A stretch of DNA of 31,421 nt. Source: JAAYYM01 sp964631375 (GTDB lineage Bacteria > Bacillota > Clostridia > Lachnospirales > Lachnospiraceae). Both the position numbers and the translations under genes were made by a program. The first letter of the stretch is position 1; every line of letters starts with the position of its first letter. Shown in pieces: positions 21,776 to 29,886 of the stretch. Location: assembly GCA_964631375.1 (NCBI GenBank), contig CAZVYQ010000034.1:1-31421 (forward strand), read 5' to 3'. The notes under the pieces are model-generated. The model was not told the DNA's origin. It ran no database searches and saw only the letters and a program-made list of their open reading frames with translations.

Positions 21776-23485
21776 TTAAATATAATTCAATAATGTCTGC
21801 TGTGAAATCTTACCTGCCGCTAACAGAGCTGCGTCATATGCCAATTCTGCATTTGCCAGATCTATTGCCGCAGTTGCTACATCGATGTTTTCATTTTTGG
21901 ATGCCAGTTCAGTCACACTTGCCTGTTGTTCCTTCATACGAGTCTGTGTGAGATTCAGGCTTGTACCACGTGCCCCACAGTTTGCCAATGCCAGATTGGT
22001 CTGATCCAGGTAGCCTTGGGATTCTGTAATATTGCTCTTGAACAAATTCTCCATCTTGTCTTGGAGAAATGTCTGTTCTTTTTCGGCATCTTCCAACATC
22101 GTGGTGATCACTGTTTTTTGAGCATCGGTATATTGACTGTCTTCTTTCATTGCTGTAAGCTTTTTAACCTTTTCCTCTGCATCAATAACAGCCTGTGTTG
22201 TATTAATCATTTCATCAATGTCTCTCACAATATCATGATCATAGACCTCACTTGCCAAAGTATTGACTCTCAAATTCTGGTTGACACTGACATCGTATTC
22301 AATAATTTGCTCGGAATAGTTATGTGTAATATTCGGTGTTTCACTTTTGTCAATACAGTTAAAATAGTGTTCCGGCCGAAGATCACCTTTAGCCCACTGC
22401 TCTTTATCATATTTATAGTCTATGGTACTGGTTCCGGGGATATCTTTTAAAGTACTCAAGGTATTGTATGCATTTGTCCCTAAAACCAATTCTCCTGTTT
22501 CAGCAATATAAAATACTTCATCGGCAGCCGGCAGATATGCTGCATCCGGATTTGGAGAAAGTGTTTTTTCTGTTACTTTCCTTTCATTCGTTACATAGGC
22601 ATTCTTCAATGCTCCCGTAGAAGTCAGGTTCACTGTTGTACTTCCATCATTTAATGTATAGGTTCCATCTTCATTTTTTACAAATGTGCTGCCGGCTACA
22701 TCAGATGTGTATCTATCAGTAGCGGAATTATAAGTAATACCATAATTTACGCCGCCAACACTGATATTAAACCCTGTTCCGTTCTTTGTTACAGTTGTTG
22801 TTCCTGTTGGAACCGTCTTATATTGAATTTTATTTGGTGTCGCTCCTACGGTGATTGCATCATTCTCATCATATGCCAGTCGTATTCTATGTATCTCATT
22901 GTCTACAGGAGTTGCCGGAGCCGTCACAGGAATATTGGAAGCATCTATTTCTACCTTCCCCGATACATACTGAATCGTATCAATATCCTTTGCATTAAAC
23001 CCTTCTGTAATTGTAAACTGTTGTGCTGTATCCTTTTCATACGTCAGACTTTCACCGGTTCTGTAGCCTGTGAACACTGTCCTTCCGGCATAGTCTGCAT
23101 TTCCTGCAGAGTAAACCTGTGCTTTGAGTTCTTTCAGGTTTGCCAGTACCTTTGCACGATCTGTTGCTTTCAGATCATCACTGGAGCCCTGCACACAATA
23201 CTCGTACATATCCTCAAGTGCACCCTGAGTTGTCTTTAATGCTGATTCTGTTACCTCCAGCCAGGATTTTGCATCCGGGATATTTTTCTCGTAATACTGA
23301 GTAATTTCGTTCAGGCTGCTGCGTAGTCTGAGTGCTCTGATTGCGATAACCGGATCCTCAGAGGGTCTGGAGATCTTTTTCTGTGTCGATACCTGCGTAT
23401 TTAGCCTGTCTACCGATATTTTATTATTATTGATGTTCGTATTTGTGTTGCTTGTCATCATTTTGTTGGTGATTCTCATACCCAT
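21776..23485 (-). CDS. flgL: FlgL, hook-filament junction protein (HAP3), long form
   Basis: A 569-residue junction protein between hook and filament. The N-terminal D0/D1 helix (MRITNKMMTSNTNTNINN, RLNTQVSTQKKISRPSEDP, ALRLRSSLNEITQYYEKN) and the C-terminal helices (LNLTQTRMKEQQASVTELAS, ELAYDAALLAAGKISQQTLLNYI) are typical. The family is often near 300 residues; here about 250-300 extra residues (about 150-440) form a Thr/Gly-rich beta domain that would project from the junction. It contains several cysteines (EYCVQG, YFNCIDKS, ANCGARG), unusual for an exported axial protein. AGGAGG precedes the ATG by seven bases. It follows the second FlgK gene by 11 bases. Confidence 0.95.
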   Translation of the reverse strand: MGMRITNKMMTSNTNTNINNNKISVDRLNTQVSTQKKISRPSEDPVIAIRALRLRSSLNEITQYYEKNIPDAKSWLEVTESALKTTQGALEDMYEYCVQGSSDDLKATDRAKVLANLKELKAQVYSAGNADYAGRTVFTGYRTGESLTYEKDTAQQFTITEGFNAKDIDTIQYVSGKVEIDASNIPVTAPATPVDNEIHRIRLAYDENDAITVGATPNKIQYKTVPTGTTTVTKNGTGFNISVGGVNYGITYNSATDRYTSDVAGSTFVKNEDGTYTLNDGSTTVNLTSTGALKNAYVTNERKVTEKTLSPNPDAAYLPAADEVFYIAETGELVLGTNAYNTLSTLKDIPGTSTIDYKYDKEQWAKGDLRPEHYFNCIDKSETPNITHNYSEQIIEYDVSVNQNLRVNTLASEVYDHDIVRDIDEMINTTQAVIDAEEKVKKLTAMKEDSQYTDAQKTVITTMLEDAEKEQTFLQDKMENLFKSNITESQGYLDQTNLALANCGARGTSLNLTQTRMKEQQASVTELASKNENIDVATAAIDLANAELAYDAALLAAGKISQQTLLNYI

Positions 23486-23496
23486 AGTGATTCCTC

Positions 23497-25326
23497 CTAT
23501 ACGCCCGTCTGCTGGATCAACTTGTCATATATCTCTGTCATGACCTGTACCATTTTTGATGAGAGATTATATGCATTCTGGAACTTTACAAGATTTAATG
23601 CTTCCTCATCATTATCGACACCTGAAACTGACAAACGCTGGTTTGCAACTGCTTTGCTGATGTTGGTAAAATTCTGTTGAAATGTATTGGCACTGTTTGC
23701 ATTGAGTGCAATGTCTGCTGTGATACACTGTAGGAACTCTGCCGAGGAACAGCCGCGAAAGACCATAATATCCTTGTCTGTCTTGACCTTTAGCAGATCG
23801 TCTGTCAGATCATATTTATCCTGCCCATCGCTCACCTTTTTTGTAGTTGCCAGCTTTCTGGCATCAGCGATCTGATCTGGAGAAACTGCAAAGGTAGCCG
23901 CTGTGAGTTTATAATAGGTATCAGCCATACTGCTCACAGAACCACTGACGCCGGCCTCATGAAATGTATATGGATTCTTGTTATCTGTAACATTTTGGGC
24001 AACAAACAGTACTTCTGCCGGATTGCCATCCAGATCCTGTCCACCATCAATCAGGATGTCATTAAATGCCTGTGCAAAGGTTCGGACCCATTCAGTCATC
24101 TGTTCCTGATAATAAGGTATTCCTTCATAATCAATTGCTCTGCCGACTGCTGCATCCTTGCCAACCATACCATTGACGCTTTCACCTGCTGCCATTGTAA
24201 ATTTATAAGTTGAAGTAGCCGCATCATACTCCCAGCTGTCATAATTCAATTCAAAGTTATTAATATTAATCATTCCGCTTTCCGGAAGTGTACACTTTGT
24301 GAGATCCCTCAGCCAGCTATCTGTCACCTTAACCGTGACTGTCGGATTGGTACCGGTGGTATCGACCGCTGTAACCGAACCGTTAAAATATTCCTCGTTA
24401 TTACCATCTCTCATCTCTACGAGACCTTTTAACTCTCCGCCCAGACTTCCTCCATATAGATTAAAGGTCAATCCGTTAGACCACTGTACATTGTATAAGC
24501 CCTCTGCGTCGGACTGATTGATTTTCTCGGCTCTGGCTACACAACTGAGTGTATTGTAATCATATCCGTCAACCAACATCTGCCCTGCAATTTTAACCGT
24601 ATATTTATTAGCTCCGGATAGTTCATCACCTTTTTCAGTTGTATAGATCGGGGTCTCATTTACCTCAACATCAACCGCTAACGACAACTGATCGATCAGC
24701 AATGAACGCTCATCACGCAGTTCGTTTGCTGTGATGCCTGTCATCTCAATGACGTTGATCTGTTTATTGAGGTTGGCCACCTGTGCTGCAATGGAATTAA
24801 TCTCATCCGTTTTATTCTTAATTTCCGCATTTGCATCTTCCTGTAGCTTCTTCAGATCTGTAGACATTTCATTAAAATAGGTTGTAAGGTTTTGTGCAAA
24901 GGAAATAAACTGAGCCCGGACAGTTTCATCGCCTGCATTTTTCTTAACCTCACCGAGTGCATAAAAGAAATCATCATAAATCGCTGTAAATCCGTCTACT
25001 GTTTCACTTTCCATAAAGTAGTTCTCTATTTGCTTCATATAGTCGGCAAGAATGTTATATTGACCAAGGTCTGCGTTGTTGTTCCAGTATTTCGTATCGT
25101 AGTATACATTTCTGATCTGTTCGATGGCAGTCGTCAATACTCCGGCACCTGCCATACCATAGGTCGTATTGGTACGTAGTGCATCTGCAGCCTTCTGTAC
25201 CGCCTGCTGACGGCTGTATCCCTTTGTCTCTACATTTGAGATATTGTTCCCGGTTGTATTAATGGAGGTTTGTGCCCCAACCAACCCGGTATATGCGATA
25301 TTCAGTCCAAAAAATGTTGATGGCAT
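23497..25326 (-). CDS. flgK: FlgK, hook-associated protein 1, copy b
   Basis: A 609-residue FlgK. The N-terminal signature FFGLNIAYTGLVGAQTSINTT GNNISN-type D0 helix, RQQAVQKAADALRT, the ANELRDERSLLIDQLS segment and the C-terminal DNDEEALNLVKFQNAYNLSS with MVQVMTEIYDKLIQQTGV fit the family. It joins hook and filament together with FlgL. Cysteines are present (LSCVARAE, KCTLPE, RGCSSAEFLQC). It lies directly after another complete but divergent flgK (copy a), with 34 bases between. AAGGGG precedes the ATG. Both copies keep the two ends needed for polymerisation, so neither looks degraded. Confidence 0.94.
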   Translation of the reverse strand: MPSTFFGLNIAYTGLVGAQTSINTTGNNISNVETKGYSRQQAVQKAADALRTNTTYGMAGAGVLTTAIEQIRNVYYDTKYWNNNADLGQYNILADYMKQIENYFMESETVDGFTAIYDDFFYALGEVKKNAGDETVRAQFISFAQNLTTYFNEMSTDLKKLQEDANAEIKNKTDEINSIAAQVANLNKQINVIEMTGITANELRDERSLLIDQLSLAVDVEVNETPIYTTEKGDELSGANKYTVKIAGQMLVDGYDYNTLSCVARAEKINQSDAEGLYNVQWSNGLTFNLYGGSLGGELKGLVEMRDGNNEEYFNGSVTAVDTTGTNPTVTVKVTDSWLRDLTKCTLPESGMININNFELNYDSWEYDAATSTYKFTMAAGESVNGMVGKDAAVGRAIDYEGIPYYQEQMTEWVRTFAQAFNDILIDGGQDLDGNPAEVLFVAQNVTDNKNPYTFHEAGVSGSVSSMADTYYKLTAATFAVSPDQIADARKLATTKKVSDGQDKYDLTDDLLKVKTDKDIMVFRGCSSAEFLQCITADIALNANSANTFQQNFTNISKAVANQRLSVSGVDNDEEALNLVKFQNAYNLSSKMVQVMTEIYDKLIQQTGV

Positions 25327-25360
25327 CTACGTCACCCCTTTCATCCTATGTCTGTGTTTC

Positions 25361-27025
25361 TTATTTCAGATTCAGTAATGTTTCAAGCATATCACTGATT
25401 ACATTGATATATCTGCTGGATGCATTGTATGCATTTTGAAATTTGATCATATTGGTCAGCTCCTCATCAGAGGATACGCCCATGACGGCATCTCTTGCAT
25501 TGTCTACCGAAGTCACTGTGCTTGCCTGTGTTCTTGCTATGTTCTTATACACAGAACCATCATTCGCCAGCTGACCAATCAATGCAGAATAGTAATCCGT
25601 AAAGTTCAGATGTGCTTCCAATGTCGGGTTCAATGTATCAAAGGTTTTTGTGAAAGCACTGGCCAGTGCATTTGCCTTCTCCTTATCCACTGTCTTATCT
25701 GCATTAACAAAGCTGAGTAAGGAGGCTTGTTTGAGCAGATCCGGATTGATCTTCAGATTATTTGAAGTATACATAGAAGAGACATTGGATGGACTGCCCG
25801 TTGTATCTTCCGGTACATAATGGTATTTTCCATCTGCCTGTTCTTTATATCGTTCTGTTCCGAGTCTCACAAATAATTCATATGGACAATCTTCCTCCGA
25901 GTCATAACTGCTGCTGTCAGGATCTGCTTCCTCACACAAAACATTATTCATCGTCGTTACGATACCATGAATCAGGTTATCAAACTCAGCCTGAATATTC
26001 ATGATCAAGGACGGTTGTATATCCTTTTCGTAAGTCTGTGTCACTTCATTGGTTACCGGATCCCTTTTCTCCTGAAAATCCGAATAATTTGCCGTATGAT
26101 CACCACGTGCCAAAATCAATGCCTTCAGTTTTCCGATGTCGGTATCCAGAGCAGAGGATATCGGAAGGGATAAATCAAACACAGGAATATCCTTATTCTC
26201 ATCATATTCTGTCTGTTTTGGGTCTCCCGGCCACACCGGTGTATAGAAACCCGTTCCCTGATCCTTGACCTTGGCACGCATTTCATATACTCTGTCTCTT
26301 GCGACAAACTGTACTCCCTCGAATTTAATCGTAACAACACCCTCGATATCCTCGTTATATGAAATGTTGCCATAACCGGACAGTTCGTCTATTAATAAAT
26401 TTCTTTTATCTCGTAAATCATTGGCCTCTTCTGAACCGATCTCCAATTTTCTGATCTGTTCATTGAGGGCACTGATGTCATTTCCGTATCCGTTGATTGT
26501 CTTGACGATATCCTTAACTTCATCATTTAAGGTTTTTTGATATGAAGAAAGACCGCTGTACACAGAATTGGCTCGCTCAATAAAGGTAGCAGCTTTTGAA
26601 ACCAGCTGCCCCTGTACTACCGTACTTGAGGGATCCTTTTGCAATTCCTGTATAGCCGTCCACAGATCCGAAAGCGACGTTTGAAAAGCCACACCTTCCA
26701 TCTCTCCAAATAATGTCTCAATCTCATTAATGACATCATAGGAGGTCTCATAAAATGCCGCCCTTCCGCTCTCTTCACGATATGTCTGGTCTAAGAAAAA
26801 ATCTCTGACCTGTCTAACTTTTTCATAATTAACACCAAGTCCCACCTGCTGTAAGGAGATGGAGCTGGTTCCAACGGTATTGTATGTTCTGTTTCCAAGC
26901 AGTACCTGCTGTCTGACAAAGCCTACCGTATCCATGTTGGACAAATTGTGTGAAGTTGTATTCAGTGCATTCTGACCTGTCTGTAAGCCTGATGCTCCAA
27001 CGTATAAGCTTCCCATTAACGGCAT
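25361..27025 (-). CDS. flgK: FlgK, hook-associated protein 1, copy a
   Basis: A 554-residue FlgK. The N-terminus (SLYVGASGLQTGQNALNTTS, HNLSNMDTVGFVRQQVLL) and the middle EEANDLRDKRNLLIDELSGYG are typical, and the end reads SSDEELTNMIKFQNAYNASS followed by YINVISDMLETLLNLK. It is clearly a different branch from copy b: the two share the terminal helices and the NxLRDxRxLLIDxLS block but little of the central domain. Two cysteines flank an acidic run (LCEEADPDSSSYDSEEDCPY) and could form a disulfide or bind a metal; that is speculation. GAGGTG precedes the ATG. It lies between flgN and copy b in the flgM operon. Confidence 0.94.
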   Translation of the reverse strand: MPLMGSLYVGASGLQTGQNALNTTSHNLSNMDTVGFVRQQVLLGNRTYNTVGTSSISLQQVGLGVNYEKVRQVRDFFLDQTYREESGRAAFYETSYDVINEIETLFGEMEGVAFQTSLSDLWTAIQELQKDPSSTVVQGQLVSKAATFIERANSVYSGLSSYQKTLNDEVKDIVKTINGYGNDISALNEQIRKLEIGSEEANDLRDKRNLLIDELSGYGNISYNEDIEGVVTIKFEGVQFVARDRVYEMRAKVKDQGTGFYTPVWPGDPKQTEYDENKDIPVFDLSLPISSALDTDIGKLKALILARGDHTANYSDFQEKRDPVTNEVTQTYEKDIQPSLIMNIQAEFDNLIHGIVTTMNNVLCEEADPDSSSYDSEEDCPYELFVRLGTERYKEQADGKYHYVPEDTTGSPSNVSSMYTSNNLKINPDLLKQASLLSFVNADKTVDKEKANALASAFTKTFDTLNPTLEAHLNFTDYYSALIGQLANDGSVYKNIARTQASTVTSVDNARDAVMGVSSDEELTNMIKFQNAYNASSRYINVISDMLETLLNLK

Positions 27026-27052
27026 GCTATCACCTCGTCTGCGGACTTATTT

Positions 27053-27568
27053 CTACTGTTTTGCATCGAAACCGCTGACTGAACCGAGTGTGTCGCCTAT
27101 ATTGGCTGCTCCTCTGTTGTAGTTAGCTGTTTCAGGTGCCTGTTTCATTGCCTGGATCAGATTCATATCAAACGTCACCATCTCAAGTGCCTGTTTGATC
27201 AGTCCTGCATTTTGGTCGTTTACCTTTTTAATCCGGCTTACGGTATCCTGCAGTTTATCACTGATTGCTGCCAATTCTGCCTGTTCCTTAGGCTGGCGGT
27301 CCAGTAAATGAATCAAAGTTGAAAGCTTCAAAGTCTCAACATCCTTGTTGATTACGTTGGCGATATCTTGTGTCACCGTTTCTCGCTTCTGGTCTAAATG
27401 ACTGATTCTGTTTACAACGTCTTGTTCTTCATCCGTGATTTTTTGAAGTTCCACGATATCCCCACTCACGATAATCGGGGTCTTTCTCATTGATAATTCC
27501 AGTAGAGTTTCATATTCCGTATTTTCTGATTTCAAAACGGTTAATAATTCTTCCATTAAACTGGCCAC
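27053..27568 (-). CDS. flgN: FlgN, FlgK/FlgL export chaperone
   Basis: A 171-residue helical chaperone that binds the C-termini of FlgK and FlgL and delivers them to the export gate. The helical-hairpin pattern (SLMEELLTVLKSENTEYETLLELSM at the start, then the EEQDVVNRISHLDQKRE turn and a long second helix to KKVNDQNAGLIKQALE) fits FlgN, and so does its position between flgM and flgK. The start is probably the GTG at 27568, giving (V/M)ASLMEELL, the usual FlgN beginning, with GTGGGGT seven bases upstream. An earlier TTG or GTG would add up to seven residues and lacks a ribosome site. Confidence 0.92.
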   Translation of the reverse strand: MASLMEELLTVLKSENTEYETLLELSMRKTPIIVSGDIVELQKITDEEQDVVNRISHLDQKRETVTQDIANVINKDVETLKLSTLIHLLDRQPKEQAELAAISDKLQDTVSRIKKVNDQNAGLIKQALEMVTFDMNLIQAMKQAPETANYNRGAANIGDTLGSVSGFDAKQ

Positions 27569-27604
27569 TAAAATTACCCCACTCACCAAGTTTTAATCTA
27601 TCGA

Positions 27605-27892
27605 TTAGAAACTAAGGTTCTCGTTTTCGTTATACTTCTCCAATAACTTTTCTGCAAAGGATTGGCTGCTGACATTGTAGGTGCCTGCATTGATGCTTTG
27701 CTTTAATGGTGCTGTCAGTTCCTCTCTGATATCAGGAGAATCTGCAACAGCTTGCCTCAAGGATTGGATATCCTTTCCAATGCTTGAAATGTTGACCTGA
27801 TCTGACAAACCTGACTTCGTCGATTTATTCGTCTTTGTTGTCTTGTTTGTATTATAGATCTGGTTGACTTGGTTGTACGCTTCTATACGCAT
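27605..27892 (-). CDS. flgM: FlgM, anti-sigma-28 factor
   Basis: A 95-residue anti-sigma factor that holds sigma-28 inactive until the hook-basal body is finished and FlgM is exported. The N-terminal half is disordered and Thr/Lys/Asn-rich (IYNTNKTTKTNKSTKS). The C-terminal half carries the sigma-binding helices (DQVNISSIGKDIQSLRQAV, SPDIREELTAPLKQSINAGTY, SSQSFAEKLLEKY). AAGGAGG lies six bases before the ATG, inside the loop of a small hairpin. It is driven by a strong sigma-28 promoter, giving negative feedback on its own regulon, and leads the flgM-flgN-flgK-flgK-flgL-fliW-csrA run. Confidence 0.95.
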   Translation of the reverse strand: MRIEAYNQVNQIYNTNKTTKTNKSTKSGLSDQVNISSIGKDIQSLRQAVADSPDIREELTAPLKQSINAGTYNVSSQSFAEKLLEKYNENENLSF

Positions 27893-27893
27893 A

Positions 27894-27910
27894 ACGGTTC
27901 CTCCTTCCGT
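27894..27910 (-). promoter_or_regulatory. flgM hairpin with ribosome site in its loop
   Basis: ACGG-AAGGAGGAA-CCGT, four base pairs, holds the whole Shine-Dalgarno in the loop. It resembles the flaG and flagellin start hairpins and is a candidate CsrA site. The stem is short, so it is less certain than the flaG one. Confidence 0.45.
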
Positions 27911-27916
27911 GGATAT

Positions 27917-27939
27917 TAGGATACACTCTACCTATCCTA
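27917..27939 (-). promoter_or_regulatory. 5'-terminal stem-loop of the flgM transcript
   Basis: TAGGATA, nine-base loop, TATCCTA form a perfect seven-pair stem that begins about where the sigma-28 transcript should start (near 27941). It may stabilise the mRNA. Confidence 0.55.
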
Positions 27940-27947
27940 TATATTCT

Positions 27948-27974
27948 TTATCGGTCAATTTTTTGAGGACTTTA
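27948..27974 (-). promoter_or_regulatory. Sigma-28 promoter of the flgM operon
   Basis: TAAA, exactly 15 bases, ACCGATAA on the minus strand; the spacer equals that of both flagellin promoters. The predicted leader is about 50 bases. Confidence 0.87.
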
Positions 27975-28017
27975 GGGATTTCGTTGAAAAAGTTGATTTT
28001 TTTAAGAGAAAAAGGGA

Positions 28018-28046
28018 TTGCAAACAGTTTATAAATTTTTTATAAT
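28018..28046 (+). promoter_or_regulatory. Sigma-A promoter of the NSS transporter
   Basis: TTGCAA, 17 bases, TATAAT on the plus strand: a near-consensus housekeeping promoter about 40 bases before the transporter ATG. Confidence 0.75.
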
Positions 28047-28086
28047 TAGACGTATTGATTTTATTAAATTATGGGGGATTATTTTT

Positions 28087-29424
28087 ATGAAAAGAGAACG
28101 TTTAGGAAGTCGCTTGGGATTTATTTTGTTAAGTGCAGGATGTGCCATTGGCTGTGGTAATGTATGGAAGTTTCCGTGGATGTGCGGACAGTATGGCGGT
28201 GGCAGTTTTGTCCTCGTCTATATTCTGTGCCTGCTGTTCTTGGGTCTTCCGGCTATCACGATGGAGTTTGCACTTGGACGTGCTTCACAAGCAAGTCCTG
28301 TCCGTATGTATCAGAAGTTAGAAAAACCGGGACAGAAATGGCATCTCCACGGTTACTTTGCATTATTCGGTAATGTTTGTCTGATGGCATTTTACACAGT
28401 TGTAACCGGTTGGATGATCTATTATTTTGTAAAATTTCTCACCGGACAGACTGCAAACCTATCCTTTGGCGGTATGATTACCAATCCGTCAGTAAATGTG
28501 ATTTATCTTTTGGTTGCAGTTGTACTGGGATTTGGAATACTGTGTTTTGATATCCAAAAGGGCTTAGAAACCGTAACAAAATACATGATGATCTCTCTCC
28601 TGATCCTGTTGGTCATCTTGGCAATTCGTAGCATGACGCTTCCCGGTGCCGGTGAGGGATTGGCATTTTATCTGATCCCCGACTTTGGGAAAATAAATGG
28701 ATCAGTGATTGTCGGAGCTATGAATCAAGCATTTTTCACACTTAGTATCGGCATTGGTTCCATGGCGATCTTTGGCAGTTATATTGATAAGGAACGTTCT
28801 CTTCTCGGCGAATCCATCAATGTCATCGCTCTGGATACTTTTGTAGCAATTGTTGCCGGTCTGATCATTTTCCCTGCATGCTTTGCTTATGGCGAAGAGG
28901 TCGGGGCAGGTCCATCATTGCTCTTTGACACTATGGCCACTGTATTTGCTAATATGGGAGGCGGTAGAATCTGGGGTTCTCTGTTTTTTCTATTTATGGT
29001 TTTTGCTGCTCTCTCTACTGAACTTTCCGTATTTGAGAATATTCTTGCCTGCGTCCGCGAACTCACAGGATGGAACCGACGCAAGGGATGTTTGGTTTGT
29101 GGAATCGTTATATTTATCATTTCTCTGACAACCGCACTCGGTTACAGCCTACTTCATTTCCAGCCGTTTGCAGAAGGAACTGCATGGCTTGATTTCTGGG
29201 ATTTCATTGTCAGTACAAACCTGCTGCCCCTCGGAGCATTTATGTTTGCATTGTTCTGTTGTTCAGATCGATTCGGCTGGGGTTGGGATCAATTTCTGAA
29301 TGAAGCCAACGCCGGAACGGGTCTCAAGGTAAAGAATTGGATGAAACCGATATTCAAATATTTTGTTCCTGTTTTAGTGATTGTGATCTATCTGTATGGA
29401 TTGATTAATTTCCAGTGGAAGTGA
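28087..29424 (+). CDS. Sodium-dependent transporter, NSS/SNF family
   Basis: A 445-residue inner-membrane Na+ symporter of the neurotransmitter:sodium symporter family, whose bacterial members import amino acids such as tryptophan, tyrosine, leucine or methionine. TM1-TM2 carry the signature GCAIGCGNVWKFPWMCG and GGGSFVLVYILCLLF followed by GLPAITMEFALG. About 11-12 hydrophobic segments are visible, including LIPDFGKINGSVIVGAMNQA and FFTLSIGIGSMAIFGSYI before TM6-7. The start is the ATG at 28087 with GGGGGA about seven bases upstream; a longer TTG reading overlaps the promoter and is rejected. It is divergent from flgM, has its own promoter and terminator, and has no evident functional tie to flagella. 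The substrate is unknown. Confidence 0.92.
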   Translation: MKRERLGSRLGFILLSAGCAIGCGNVWKFPWMCGQYGGGSFVLVYILCLLFLGLPAITMEFALGRASQASPVRMYQKLEKPGQKWHLHGYFALFGNVCLMAFYTVVTGWMIYYFVKFLTGQTANLSFGGMITNPSVNVIYLLVAVVLGFGILCFDIQKGLETVTKYMMISLLILLVILAIRSMTLPGAGEGLAFYLIPDFGKINGSVIVGAMNQAFFTLSIGIGSMAIFGSYIDKERSLLGESINVIALDTFVAIVAGLIIFPACFAYGEEVGAGPSLLFDTMATVFANMGGGRIWGSLFFLFMVFAALSTELSVFENILACVRELTGWNRRKGCLVCGIVIFIISLTTALGYSLLHFQPFAEGTAWLDFWDFIVSTNLLPLGAFMFALFCCSDRFGWGWDQFLNEANAGTGLKVKNWMKPIFKYFVPVLVIVIYLYGLINFQWK

Positions 29425-29462
29425 TTTCCCTCCGATTATGGATTCAGATAGAGTTTATTTAC

Positions 29463-29493
29463 AAAAGGAATGGTCGAGATGACCATTCCTTTT
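29463..29493 (+). terminator. Intrinsic terminator of the NSS transporter
   Basis: A perfect 13-base-pair stem (AAAAGGAATGGTC / GACCATTCCTTTT) with a five-base loop and a terminal T-run lies 39 bases after the transporter stop. Confidence 0.88.
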
Positions 29494-29531
29494 ATGATAA
29501 TAACAGGTTACCAAGCCGTCATCATCAATTA

Positions 29532-29817
29532 CTAAAATACTGCCCCTGCAACAAAACCACTATAAGACTTTGGTACCGAAATCTTAAGTACTGATTTTTC
29601 ATCTTCTATTATTTCAGCTCTTATTGAGATAGGTGGAATGGTATTATTTGCAATAAACGCACTAAGTGTTATTGGATTTTGATGCACACTATTGACTCCC
29701 GTTATCTCTCCGGAATCCTCTATGCCTAAATATAAGTCTCCACCCTCGGTATTGGCAAAGGCTACTACCGCTTCAAAAATATTCTATTTTCTCATCCAAC
29801 AAACTGTGGCATATCAT
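29532..29817 (-). pseudogene. Remnant of an AlbA_2/Schlafen-like DNA-binding domain gene
   Basis: This stretch does not hold an intact gene. On the minus strand from 29783 the reading FEAVVAFANTEGGDLYLGIE, then NPITLSAFIANNTIPPISIR and VLKISVPKS, matches the AlbA_2 (divergent AAA/Schlafen-type) domain found in RecG-like transcriptional regulators. A TAG lies just upstream of this frame. A separate frame from the ATG at 29817 reads MICHSLLDEKIEYF and then hits TGA inside a run of five T (29775-29779), where a shift would join it to FEAVVAFANT. The reading ends at a TAG at 29532 after about 84 codons, whereas intact proteins usually continue for several hundred residues. It is best viewed as a frameshifted, truncated relic. 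The rest of 29425-29886 shows only the transporter terminator and AT-rich DNA. Confidence 0.72.
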
Positions 29818-29886
29818 AATTCACCATTGCCTTATAATACCCTGACATTGTGCTTACAACGAATTTTTTGTTTTATCCTAACTCGT

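Noticed and set aside
22823..23239. A 138-codon plus-strand frame opposite flgL
   Set aside because: It is cysteine- and isoleucine-rich with no motif and lies antisense to well-conserved FlgL.
28018..28086. N-terminal extension of the NSS transporter
   Set aside because: The TTG start coincides with the -35 box of a good promoter, and the family start MKRERLGSRLGF with GGGGGA upstream is at 28087.
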